From contig JAEUWP010000360.1 in the NCBI GenBank assembly GCA_018524725.1, positions 514,862-578,861 of the forward strand: a DNA stretch of 64,000 bases. The letters are read 5' to 3'. The notes beneath the pieces are model-generated. The model had not been told where the DNA came from. It was given only the letters and a program-made list of their open reading frames with translations, and searched no databases. Origin of the DNA: Podaxis mareebaensis. Lineage: Eukaryota; Basidiomycota; Agaricomycetes; Agaricales; Agaricaceae. The position numbers were made by a program, and so were the translations under genes. This document shows positions 39,921-50,778 of the stretch, piece after piece (the stretch's first letter is position 1; the number at the start of each line of letters is the position of its first letter).

Positions 39921-40757
39921 ATGCTATCCGATTCGCGTTTTGCTCAGGTCATTCACACCCTCCGAATCGCGGACGCTTATTTCTTCGCCGAGGCTCGTAG
40001 TCGCCGTGCTACCCATAAACCTACCTGTCACGCCAAACAGCGCGCCGTTAGGCTCAAACTAAAGGTCGACACCGATAGAGCTGCTAGGCTGCCTATCAAT
40101 GAGGTTTCCACAAAACCTTACCCGGAAATCGTCCAGACCTATAGCCCGATCGCCGAGTCCAATACATATGCGACTACTACTTGGGTTACTGGCCCTACTA
40201 TCAGCGACTTGCTTCATGTGAACGCTGCGCTTATCCGGTACCTTGCAAGGACTACCCAACCCATGCAGGAAGGTGCTTGTGACAGGCTGATATATCCTGC
40301 CGATGATTTTGAAGCCCACCCCATTGCCCAAGGGCCACGACCTGACGTTATTCCGGAGGCTGTTTCCGACCAGAATGTCCTTGCTACACATTCCACAAGC
40401 ACGTCGAAATCGAGCAGTGCAGTTGCTACTCCGGTTCGCTATGGTATCCTCGTGCCGCTAGCCATTCGTCTAACTAGATGGTTGCAGGAGGATCGGCCGA
40501 GACTACCTCTCAAGATTCACACTAACTTCAAACGCAAGTCGTGCGAAGTCGAGAGCAGCGGAGTCTATGTCGAGAAAAGACCGAAGGTATTGTATGCTCC
40601 AGCCCTTCCCCAAAGTAACTTGGCTGACTTTCAAGTTAGTACAGTAGAAAGAGTTGGCTCGTTGCCCTCCGTCGGGACGGCACCTCCCCACAGAATGACT
40701 AGGTGCCAGATTCCCCTTACACTGAGGATCTCATGGTCGGACTCTTTTCACATCTGA
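39921..40757 (+). CDS. Hypothetical protein, no recognised family
   Basis: A single-exon open frame of 278 residues begins MLSDSRFAQVIHTLRIADAY and has normal codon use, with CpG-rich codons as in neighbouring genes. The N-terminal part has a basic amphipathic stretch (FAEARSRRATHKPTCHAKQR), the middle has a neutral to acidic region (LIYPADDFEAHPIAQGPRPD), and the C-terminal part has a possible nuclear localisation signal (KRKSCEVESSGVYVEKRPK). No signal peptide or membrane helix is clear. An alternative start lies 42 nt upstream in frame (39879, non-ATG in context). The lack of introns in a region where most genes have several is unusual and hints at a young or lineage-specific gene. Function unknown. 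Confidence 0.5.
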   Translation: MLSDSRFAQVIHTLRIADAYFFAEARSRRATHKPTCHAKQRAVRLKLKVDTDRAARLPINEVSTKPYPEIVQTYSPIAESNTYATTTWVTGPTISDLLHVNAALIRYLARTTQPMQEGACDRLIYPADDFEAHPIAQGPRPDVIPEAVSDQNVLATHSTSTSKSSSAVATPVRYGILVPLAIRLTRWLQEDRPRLPLKIHTNFKRKSCEVESSGVYVEKRPKVLYAPALPQSNLADFQVSTVERVGSLPSVGTAPPHRMTRCQIPLTLRISWSDSFHI

Positions 40758-40952
40758 TGACATCATGCTTTCATTCGTTAGGACCTTGCTTCCGATTCCC
40801 TACTTTACTATTGCCTTAATGTTGTATACCTATGGATCGTAATACAAGTTCTGATGTTATAAATGGACGTGTCTTGTTGGTTTCAATAAAAAACGTTTAA
40901 ATCCAAATTATATTTGTACAACAAGTTGAAGAAGGCATGAAAGCTGATGTAC

Positions 40953-42860
40953 TCAAAAAATAGTGGCCAAAGTTCCATCGTCATTGTCTGAATAAGCGCT
41001 CGCAGCACTGACTTTAGGACCAGGCCCGTTCTTTCCAAAGGTGAAACCAACCCAAACGCCTCGGCCCATGGGCTCTTCGGTTTCTTTCACGAGCTCAACG
41101 TTTTTCTGTTTCTCCTTTACTTCGGCATATTTAGCCATGTCCTCTGGGGAAGTGAAGTCATCATAGTATCCGGTGTCGATTTCCGAGTCGAGAGCAGGAA
41201 CAAAAGGCGCTCGAACACTGCGAAGGTCGTCCCATTTGACATTCTTGAAGAATGGGTGACTGGTTACTTGGGAGAGGGTGGAATACCGAAGGCTTGCATG
41301 GGCAATCAATCTACGCGGTATTGAGTCAGAAATAGCTTAGGAGAGGTAGTTATTGCATGCCTTGTAATTGCGTCCCAAGAGATATCGCTGAGATTGAAAA
41401 TCATGTCTTCTGGCCGATCGTACTGGGGCCTCCTTAAGACCTTGGTCCAATTCTTGAGGTTTGTCCATGTTTCTTCTGGAGTCCCACCGCTGAAAGGTGG
41501 GAAACCAGCCATGAACTCGAATAGGATACACCCGAGAGACCAATAGTCGACAGAATAGGTATAGGGTTTCCCTCTGAGAACTTCAGGGGCCTGTCCCGCA
41601 TATGTCGGTATCAATTGCGCTAGGGTCGGCGTTAGACTTACCATATAGTCCGGCGATCCCACAATAGAATCAGCGTAGCGGGGATCTTCGTTACGGATGG
41701 AACGATAGATTGAGCGACGTTCCATTGTTGACCGGTGTATAATCTGATTGTCTTTTACTTTGTCGAGCTGTTGAGAGAGAGCTGAATACATCTTAACGAG
41801 AGAATAGATCTTGTTACATTACTTTGATTTTCAGAGATTCAATGCGTTGTGGGTTTAATGCACCAGTTGCGAGTCCAAAATCGGTCAGCTTGACATGGCC
41901 CGTACTATCAATTAGGAAATTCTTAGAAGATATTAACACTTGCAATGGCCACGCAAAGCCAATGCGCGCACCTCTGGTTTGAGGTCACGGTGAATGTATC
42001 CAAGTTTATGGAGCTCATTGACTGCAGCAAACATTTCGCTTATGTAGAACCGTGCGTGCGTCTCTTTGAGGATGCCGGAGTTGTTGAGGAGCGTACGGAA
42101 ATCACCTCCCGGGACATACTCCATGGCCAAGTATACATGTTGTGGATCTTGGAAAGCATAAAGTAATCGCACGAGCCAAGGCGTCTTTGTGGCAGTGAGA
42201 ATGTCACGCTCGACTAGAACATGGCGGATCTACAGCTAGTGTGAGCCGTGCAAAGATTGGAGGCTAAGGATCAGCACTAACCTCATCCATCTTGTGGAGT
42301 GTTCGCTTCCGCATCTTCTTCAGAGCACAAACCTCTCCAGAGTCTTGCTTACGAGCAAGATAAACTTCGCCATAGCCTCCTTGTCCGACTTGAGCGATGA
42401 TATGGAACTGATCGACTTTCAGTTTCGCCCGGCGGCGGCGAAGCAAAACCCGTTCACGTCCACAATAGGATTTGAACTCTTGTGCGTAATCTTGCCCTTT
42501 AACTCCTCTTGCAGCCGTGTCTTTGTCAAATTTGGCCCGTCTCTCTTTGCGTGCGGCGAGGTAACCCAATGTTTGGAAGTAATAATCGAGGAAATCTGAT
42601 GGGGCATCAGTGCGACAAGTTGAGTGGCCTAAGGGGACCAACCACTCACAGAGTTGGGCTACAGTAGCTTTCCTTTTGACTTCGGAAGACTCCAAGAGTT
42701 CCCGTTCCCAAGCCTTCATCGCGCCTTGTCGGAGAGTTAGGCCAGCCTTTGCGGTTTCCATGTGAATGTCGCTTGCAGGTTTGGCTGTGCCCATGGTGAT
42801 TTCGTTGTAAGCGAAAGGCTTGGCTGTTCCCATGCGAATATCAGCGAGGTCACTAGGCAT
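40953..42860 (-). CDS. NDR/LATS-type protein kinase Dbf2 (mitotic exit / septation)
   Basis: AGC-group kinase with an N-terminal Mob1-binding region ([20 protein letters not shown]). Kinase motifs are [34 protein letters not shown] joined to [20 protein letters not shown], then an insert of the NDR type before the activation site ([28 protein letters not shown]). The C-terminal AGC tail holds [18 protein letters not shown] and [11 protein letters not shown], a likely hydrophobic motif. Dbf2 with Mob1 drives mitotic exit and cytokinesis. The start at 42860 ([18 protein letters not shown]) opens the long first exon; a short repeat-like series of MGTAKP motifs lies there. About six introns, all short. 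It faces SPC25 across 189 bp. Confidence 0.93.
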
Positions 42861-43049
42861 CCTTGGAGATCCTTAGGATCGTTTGGGAGGAGGGTAAGTT
42901 TAGGAGGTGTGTGGCCAGACGAATGAATATTGACAGATTGCATACCTACTGTATGCAATGAAGTTAGTACAGATGTATATTGAACACGTGACTTCCAACA
43001 CGCATGAAACAGACGCGCCTCGCGTTTTCAGTCCAACCGTTCCAACTTC
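42861..43049. promoter_or_regulatory. Divergent promoter region, DBF2 / SPC25
   Basis: A 189-bp gap separates the start codons of two mitotic genes. It contains acacgcatgaaacagacgcg near 42997-43016, including MluI-like or MCB-related ACGCG cores (gacgcg and the nearby cctcgcgtt), which in yeasts mark G1/S-regulated promoters. The match is short and its use is inferred. Confidence 0.4.
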
Positions 43050-43941
43050 ATGGCTACCACTCGCCTCCCACGCATCGATCTCTCTCGTCTTCTTCAGGAC
43101 CAGCATCCGCACATAGATTTACGCGTTAATGTATATGAAGACACCACTCGAAACTTTCTTAAGGCGCTTGTCGACTTCAAGAATAATGCAATTACGTCCA
43201 TTTCCGAGCGGCGCAAGTATCAAGCTTCAGAAAAAAAGAAGATTACGGAAAGGAGCCAGCAGGCGGAGGCTGAGATTAATCAGTGCAAACACAAGGAGAT
43301 AGATCTAGTTGCAGGTTCGTGTTAATGGGTCCACTATCGCACTGACTTGAACTTTTCATTTAGACCTTGAGCGCGAGAAGGACGAACGGAAGGACGCGGA
43401 GCTTGCTGTGGCTGCGCTTCAGCGACAATTGACTTCACTTAGGGAAAAGTGCACCGCGGTCCAAGGAGAGATTGAACAGTACCGCGCTATCACTGCTAAT
43501 CTTCGGCGAGGTAGACTATCATCCCCTTCTGTCGACGTTTCTGAATTTTGAACCATAGAGAGGGATAAAGAACGAGCTACCCTTAGTACACATGCCTCTC
43601 GAATTCCACCAGAACTCATGGCCTGCGAACAACAGCTTGCTTGTGCTATTGAAGGGGTCGGAAAGGACAAGCTGTTGTTCAGGTTTACAAATATTGACCC
43701 CGAGGATTATGCACGGGAGGCCAGCTTTGTGCTGGATATAGCCGAGTCTTCCTATAAAGGTAACCTATGATGGTGATTGTTTAAATGTTTATCAACTGAT
43801 GTCTTTTTGGTAGTTATTACAATATCTCCAAATCTGCCTGCAATAAGTGTTCTCCTCAGCCAGCTGTCTGATTCTGGGGATATATACTGGTTTGTTAGGG
43901 AAGTCCAGAGTGTGTTTATTGATACATTTTCTTCAAAATGA
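43050..43941 (+). CDS. Kinetochore protein Spc25 (Ndc80 complex)
   Basis: The predicted protein starts MATTRLPRIDLSRLLQDQHP, has a long coiled coil (RRKYQASEKKKITERSQQAE, then LEREKDERKDAELAVAALQR), and a globular end with DKLLFRFTNIDPEDYAREAS, FVLDIAESSYK and VITISPNLPAISVLLSQLSD. That order of short N-term, coiled coil and compact RWD-like domain is the Spc25 pattern; Spc25 links the Ndc80 complex to the inner kinetochore. Introns follow VA, NLRR and SSYK; all are GT-AG. The final exon (about 43816-43941) and the intron before it contain no CpG at all, unlike exons 1-3, and border the transposon region. Ends TFSSK then TGA. Confidence 0.85.
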
Positions 43942-44999
43942 TGTATCAGTAAATGAATCTGTTGTAGTTGTAATAATTTCTGAGCAGTGGACATCATGGA
44001 TAACTTTTTGGGTATTCAGGGGCTTATTATCTGCCTATACTCTGACTTGCAAAAATTCTCTACCTGGAGCAAGGATATGGGTTTTATGGGCAAGTGTCAA
44101 GAGTCCTGCAGCAGGTGAAATATTCCTTTGCCTGGCAGAGCAAGGATTTCTACACCCCATGTTATGACTGCACAAGCACTGATATTCACCTGAGTTAGCC
44201 TGATTGGATTGTATTTTCTCTGCTATTTATGACCACCTGCTTTGTCCAATGATTTTCTACTTTGTTCATTTATTTCTATTATTATTGTTTTATCTGCTCT
44301 ATCCAACCAATTTCTGACTCTGTTGTGATCATGCTCTATATTTAGTATGCATACCTTACTCATCACTCTGTTTGCTAACTCATTTCCCATGCTACTGTTA
44401 TAGTAGGGCTGTCCTGGTCCTAAGCTGGCCCAGTATGTACAGACTGTATCAAAGGAGACTCCTTATGCACTAATGGATAAGTTATTTTCAAAGTATTAGC
44501 CTTATATAATGAGAGCAATACTCTGACAACAATTGTCTTTTGCATGACAATAGTCTTATTTTTCCCTTGCAGACTTTGTGTATTTCTATTCCTGTATGCT
44601 CCACCTTTATGCACTTTTATGCCTTATGCATTCCTCTGTCATGTTTTATGCCTTTCTGCTGCATCTGATCCCTTTTCTATTCTAGGTAGCTTTAGTTGTA
44701 TAAATAGTGAACTTGGATGTCATAGATAGACAAGCTCAATCTTAATGTTGTGTTACTCATAACCTTGTGTTACCTCTAGAAGAGCACCATTAAATGTTTA
44801 CATCTCTTTGCCCTTGTAATGAGTCTCCCTTATCATTGGTATCTCTTAAACATTTGATCTATAGAGAAAGCAATCATATGCAAGTTTGCTACTTAGAGAC
44901 AATGTGAATTACCACCTGGGGTTAAACCACTGAGAATAGAGTCAATGGAGTAGGCCCTTTAGACCTGTACAGGACAAGGCTCACCTACTCACCCTCAAT
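43942..44999. other. AT-rich, CpG-free flank, possibly an old LTR
   Basis: No gene is recognisable. CpG is absent and the sequence is full of TG/CA, as in the rest of the right arm. It directly precedes the plus-strand Gypsy gag fragment, so part of it (perhaps from TGTTATAG near 44394) may be the degenerate 5' LTR of that element. No matching second copy is in the window, so this stays a suggestion. Confidence 0.3.
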
Positions 45000-46845
45000 A
45001 CAAAGATAGGCTCTGGCTTAGATGCTGCTCAGTCAAAGAAGAACCTTGTAACAGTTCAACAACTTTACCATACTCAGGAACTTTATTGTCAAATTGAGAA
45101 AATACAAGATCAACTTTGAGATCTCTAATTAGAAGAACTAGAAGCAGCTTAGGAAGCTCAGGAGGAAGTCTAACTGGTAACCCAGGAAACCCTCCATTTT
45201 CACAATCTACAGTATCCAAAATACCACAGCTAAGCTTCAAGTATCTAAAACCAACAAGGTTCTATGGAGATCCATCTCAGTATAGAAGTTAGAAATCCCT
45301 TATTGAACTATACTACACATCCTATGGAGTCACAGATAATGCAAACAAAATCAACTACACCCTTGCTTTACTTGATAGAGTAGCATCAGTACAGTAACAA
45401 GATTATATTTCAATGCATGCAAACAACACAATGCTAAGAACATGGAGACAATTTGTCAATGATCTTGACCAATCCTTTGCATCAGTCCAGCAGGCATTCA
45501 AAGCAGAACACACCCTCTGAAATCTCAGGCAATCTGGTAGATATATTGAGGAATATATTTCTGAGTTCACAGTCCTTACATCCCAGGCAAGACTCACTGA
45601 AAGTGTGGCCCTTTGGGTATACTTTGCAAATGGACTTGATGCTTCTATCAGACATGAAGCACTTAGAATGTCAACTGGAACCATCAAAGAATGGAAAAAT
45701 GCATCAAGAAACACCTATAGAATTGTTCAAGAATAGTGCAAATACAGAGCAAGTATCAATGGAAGAATTTCCTATCTGAAGAAAGGACAAAGGAAAACAA
45801 AGGGCTATAGAAATCAGTCCAGATATCAAAGCATCACATCCCAACCCATCTTACCTCAATACAAGAGAAGCAAGTGGGATATGGACATCAATCATCTCAC
45901 CAACTATGTCAACAAGCTTGAACTCTCTGACAATGAAGATGGGCTAGATTTTGATGAAGAAGAAGAAGACAATGAAGGAGAAGACATACAAGCTGTACAA
46001 TCTCCCAAACAGTGAAGATGGGCCAGATTTTGATGAAGAAGAAGACAATAAAGGAGAAGACATACAAGCTGTACAATCTCCCAAACAGTGAACTTCTCAA
46101 AACAACTGAGAGACAGCCAACACCTTATCACACCTTATTAACAATGTTCTCACCAATAAACAGTGAACAGCTCTCAGGAACAGAGAATATTTCTTCTGTA
46201 AGAAGAAAGGACATTTCTATAGACAATGTCCTGCAAGAAAGGCCAATATCAATAGAAGCAAGTGAAGTAATCCTTTACCCAAAGAAAAGAAAACCTTCAT
46301 CAAAGGAAAGAAAAGACAAGTTGATTCAAACACTTGGTCTACAACATTGAAGATAGGATAGATAAAGAACAAGTTGAAGAATTTTCCAATGATGGAAAAT
46401 TTTAAGTATGACAGAAGATCATATAAACATCATCAATCTTTAGTCATCTAAAGGAAAATGTTTCTTAGTTCTGACAGAAATACTAACATCCAACAGGAAT
46501 TATGAAATTAATATATTATTAGATTCAGGAGCAAGTAGCTAATTTATTAGTCCAAATTTAGTACAAGAACTAAATTTACTGACTATGCCACTAAAAAAAA
46601 GATAAGAAATTTATAATGCAGATGGATCAAAGAATTCAGGAACAGCTTGCACACATTATACAACCCATGCAATTAAGATTAACAATAAGATTATAAAAAT
46701 TAAGCCAAAAATAGTGAAACTCAGATCAAAACCACTATTTCTAGGAATTACATGGCTACAAAAATACAATCCCAATATCAACTGGGAAAAAGCAACCTTA
46801 AAATGGTGTGATGAAGATTTGCATGCTATTCCTCCAAATTGACAA
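45000..46845 (+). mobile_element. Decayed Ty3/Gypsy retrotransposon fragment: gag and protease
   Basis: Read with stops ignored, the plus strand gives a gag-like segment: GDPSQYRS, ANKINYTLALLDRVASV, MLRTWRQFVNDLDQSFASVQ and YISEFTVLTSQARL. It then shows an acidic stretch, a zinc-knuckle remnant (CKKKGHFYRQC, with the first cysteine lost), and an aspartic protease with LLDSGASS and later GITWLQKYNPNINWEKATL. No reverse transcriptase follows; homology ends near 46,845. Frame is broken by several stops (TAG, TAA, TGA) and frameshifts, so it is a pseudo-element. CpG content is near zero. Confidence 0.75.
45935..46089 (+). repeat. Tandem duplication of about 77 bp in the gag fragment
   Basis: Two adjacent copies, 45935-46013 and 46014-46089, differ by one 3-bp step in a GAA run and two transitions. 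They encode an acidic stretch (DFDEEEED-type) and lie before the zinc-knuckle remnant. The copies are more alike than expected for the age of the element. Confidence 0.85.
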
Positions 46846-46946
46846 GAGGTCAGAGTGGATCTCATCTGAGGGAACCTCCTCCAGGCTATCACTTCACCTC
46901 AGCAGATACCTCTGCAGCAACCAGGAGCTCAGCCTCCTCAACTGCA
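46846..46946 (+). repeat. Segment shared with 53848-53949
   Basis: About 100 bp here resemble 53848-53949 in the same orientation (roughly three quarters identical by eye). Both read, in the plus frame, as PPPG followed by DTSAAT and ASST. At the second site it is the start of the LINE A ORF1 region. The Gypsy protease homology stops just to the left, so this marks a junction between elements. Confidence 0.6.
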
Positions 46947-48680
46947 TTCCTAATGTCAGAGAAGGCAAAAGTAGATCAGTTGGAGTCTATAATGCCTTTT
47001 TTGATGGCATTAAGCTCAGCCTCAGTAGTGATAGAGCTGGTATTGAGCCAAAGAGTGCACTTGTTTTTCTTTGTTGACTCAACATGAAGAGGGAGATTTT
47101 TTTGATAGAGCTCATTATTGCAACAGTAAACAATGAGGTCCAAGGAGGTGATTATAAGGTGGTTGAATGTGTCATTGAAGGGGACAACAACATTCTTACA
47201 AGACAGCCCTTGCATGGTCTTAGGCTGGGAGAAAGAATGAGAAGAAGAGGGGGATTTAGGAGGGGGCAATTTGATGTCACCCAAGCTGCATAGGAAATTA
47301 ATAATGTCAACCAGTGACATTTAGGGGAATTGGTTTTGAAGGGCTGCATATTTTTGCAACTCTTTGACCTTGAGGGGTGATTGTAAAGCCACCTTGGAGT
47401 ACAATAACTTCTGTATAGAAGGAGAAGGAGCAACAGACCTGTACTAAGGTTTGGTGGCTCAATTGATAGGAGGGGGAGTAGAAGATGGGAGGAAAGAGGG
47501 AAGGGGGGTGGAGGAAGGATTAGAGGCCTTGGGAGGGAAGACAAGGGCCATAATAGGCTTATGCTGCATAGGAGCAGCTACCATTTTGTGAGGCACCTAG
47601 TGACAATTAACTATAGACCAGGAGCTGGGATTAGGGTTGCCCTTCCCTAGATTGGAAGTCTCAGGTAGGGTGTCAGGGGTAGTAGTGGAGGGGGGAGGGA
47701 GCATGTCAGCATCAATATTGGAGGACAAAGACTCACCTGGTTTATTAGATTTAGTGGGAGGTAGATGAGAGAAGGTGATTGCATGGACAGTATCCCTTTC
47801 AAATTGTGAATCAGAGCTTTAGGACTACCCAATAGCATTTGAAGGAATGGGGGAAGTGAAGTTCTGGGACTGCCCAGTAACATTCACTTTAGGGAAAGGA
47901 GAGGATACTGCTGGTGCCTTTTCAGCCTGGCATTTTTGATGGTGTCTGGTTGATATCAGGGTGGGGGTAGGAGAGAGGGTGTGGGAGGGTAGGAATTGCA
48001 TAGAGATAAAATCATAAGAGACAAAGTCTATGATCATTGTAGGGGACAGATTTGTTGTGCAATTGTTCAGAGTGTGCAATTGTTTGAAGGAGATTGATGA
48101 TATGGCTAGTACCATCAAATGTAGATAAATCTCCATTATTGGCCCATGTAGCAAGCCAACTAGAAGTGAAACTGAGAAGCACTGTGAGGAGGTCAAGTCC
48201 TTTGGCATCATCTGTGTTTGTAATGTCAATGTCACTGAGGGTGTCACAGATGGTGTTGTAGATCACTAACCAATCTGTTCTGTAGGTTGGCTGTGCATCA
48301 GCATGAGGCTGTGCACAAGGAGGAGGGGAAATGGGAGTGAAGGTTAGGAGAGATGGGAGGGGTCTGAAGGCTGGGATTCATTCCATGTAGCTCCAGGGGT
48401 TGGAGAAATAAAGCTATAGGAAGACACAATGGCTTGGACTTGAATGAGGACCCAGTGTGATGACAGGGCAACCTCAGGTGATGAATCAATCTCCTCACAA
48501 ACCAGCACAAGGGAGGGGTGAATTGAGTGGGGTATAGAAAGGCCTTGAGAGCCTTCATCTTCACTTTGATTGGGTTCCTTAGCACTATGAACTAAGGAAG
48601 ATGTGTCATTGTCATTGTTGACTTTCAAACTCTTGCAAGTCTAAGTAGCCAAGATATTATCAGTGGACATGGAACACTTA
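46947..48680 (-). mobile_element. Unresolved transposon relic, longest frames on the minus strand
   Basis: The minus strand has the longer and more protein-like frames: starting at MSTDNILAT near 48,670, then SEDEGSQGLSIPHSIHPSL, DTLSDIDITNTDDAKGLDLL, WLATWANNGDLSTFDGTSHI and, near 47,300, MSLVDIINFLCSLGDIKLPP. Many stops and frameshifts interrupt them. CpG is nearly absent. The family is not recognised; a LINE ORF1-type or other retroelement coat region is possible. It lies head to head with the LINE ORF1 fragment that starts near 48,720. Confidence 0.4.
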
Positions 48681-48719
48681 GTTCTTAGAGATGGAGTAGG
48701 CATCACTCCTTTTCCAGTA

Positions 48720-49500
48720 ACCACCATCAATATTTAGTGGAGTTGTTCCATGGAATGGCTGACTCAGCAATGGCAGACACTTAACCAGCACCTGCTCTTC
48801 AACCCTTGACCCAGGCCCTGGCATCTTCCCAGCCCCCCTCTGTGACTTCCACTCCACATGACAGGCCCAGACCTCCCTCATGTGCCCCTCAACCTCCACA
48901 TGACAGGCCTAGCCCTCCCTCACATGATGTCAAGTCTGGCCCTTCTGGCCCTAACCCCTCCACAAGGCACAAGCCTTATTATGCTACCTGGGGTCCTACC
49001 TGGCATCAATTTTTCTTGAACACCAGTGCTAGTGACTTAGCTAATGCCTGTGTCTCCCTTTAATCTCTTATTGCATACTTTAATCAAGCACTCACTTGGG
49101 CTAAGTCAGCACTAACTGTTGACTCTGGCCACTTCCATTCTGGAGTCATTGCCTTCTCTACAGGTGGTGTCCCTTCCCAGGCAGACCTTGATGCACTCTC
49201 TGCCTCAATTCCTGGTGTGCTCAAGAGTGCCACCATCACCCTCCCTGTGTCCCAATCTTTCATCAAGATTGTGGACATCCCTTTTTTCTCAGCTGATGGC
49301 TTTTCACTCATGGCTGACCAGGTCAAGACCAAGGCTTCAGCCTTTCCTTTCTCCCCCTCCTCTGACATGCACTATTTGTGTGTTGTTCACAATTCCACCA
49401 AGTCTGACACTGCCACTGTGTAGATCAACTTGATTGACTCTCAACATGGCACCCTTGCTGCCTCCCTCATCAACAGGTGCATCATGATTAATAGTGTGTC
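48720..49500 (+). mobile_element. LINE ORF1 fragment (LINE D)
   Basis: A plus-strand frame with one or two stops gives a Pro/Ser-rich start (PRPPSCAPQPPHDRPSPPSH), then a globular domain: RHKPYYATWGPTWHQFFLN, FNQALTWAKSALTVDSGHFH, GVIAFSTGGVPSQADLDALS and SQSFIKIVDIPFFSADG. The last part aligns with SKSYLKIIGVPFICQGHD in LINE A ORF1, so both are nucleic-acid-binding coat proteins of fungal LINEs. It is cut at 49,500 by the LTR of the minus-strand chromovirus, and no clear continuation is seen beyond the other end of that element. Confidence 0.65.
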
Positions 49501-49760
49501 TATTATGACCTTTGTATAAACTCAGGTTGCAACTAGACAAAGACTTGAGGATGAGCAAAGGGGAAAGAACTAGTTGGTAAAGCATAGGGAATACAGGTGC
49601 TCTACCTAGGGTTTATATACTGTGGGAAGGATAGCCAAGAATAGATGAAACAAGAGGATGAGTCAGTGGGTGACTAAGGTGAGATGTAACAAGGGGCTGA
49701 AACATGAGATGAAATGGTATGCTAAGTAAGTATGTTCTAAATATAGCTGAGACCATAACA
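49501..49760 (-). repeat. Complete LTR of the chromovirus (3' LTR in its own direction)
   Basis: The 260-bp LTR begins, in element orientation, TGTTATGGTCTCAG and ends GGTCATAATA (originally CATAACA; one transition). The polypurine tract abuts it at 49761. Its outer 126 bp, 49501-49626, align without gaps to 53575-53700, with three differences, all G to A on the plus strand. Confidence 0.85.
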
Positions 49761-50778
49761 TCACCCTCCTTCTAAGGTGTCATGACCATATGAAAACTAA
49801 TGCAAAGGTCCATGTAAGTTACAGCATACTGGAAAGGTAAAATATGCAAGGAAATTCTGAGCTTCTTCAAATGTTGGTGGGATTTGTAGTCAATGAGTGA
49901 TTTTGCAAGCAATGTCCCTCTTGTTGGGGCCAATGAAGAATTAGTTGGTGACTTTCTTCCAGACAATGAAGAATGGGGCATGATCAGGTCCTCTGCCATA
50001 CATAGGGATCATGGTGCCTCAGTAGGTGGTGCCAGTGTTGCTATGGTCTTCAATTAGGACCTGGAGGATCTTCTTCCAGTACTCTTCATCTTTCTTGCCA
50101 TCTTTCTTCAGAGTCTTGAATGGGACTGGGGGTTCACATTTCTTGACTGTAGTGGGACCCATGCATTCAGGGGTGAGGAACTTGATGAGGTGCATGACCT
50201 CTTCTTTGATGGTGGGAGTTTCTTTGTCTGATTCAGTGTCTGTCAAGGGAGATCAGTGCAGTGCAGGTCAAGGGGTTGGGCATTTGTGGGGGAAGGGGTC
50301 TTTTCCTTGGGTGAGTGATATGAGGCAGGCTACAAGGTTCTCCTTCTCTTTGTCATTGGTTATACCAAGCTTGGAGAGCTGCTCTGCCACCATGACTAGG
50401 ATGCTGGTGAATCAGTCACTTGTGTTGGATGTGAGGTAGTCATTAGCATCATGGAAGATGATGTGGATATGCTGGCTCATTTGGGTGGCTCATCCTGATC
50501 CTTTGGCTGAGTTGTGGACTTGTGGGATAGTTGCTTGGACTGCTTGGGCAAATAACTGGGTGGCTTCTCACACATCATTGTAGACTCATCAAAGTCAGAC
50601 AATGTCTTGTGCTAGTTGTATATAGTCTTCAAATTGTTTGGTTGGATTATTATCTGTTAATTGCTGCTTGATATCAGTGATAAGGATGTTGGTAGGGGGA
50701 GTGGTGGGAACAAAGGTTTGGGTGCTTTGGTCTGCATCCATGTCTGAGTCTACTTGGGGTGTTATGTTGCTATGACTG

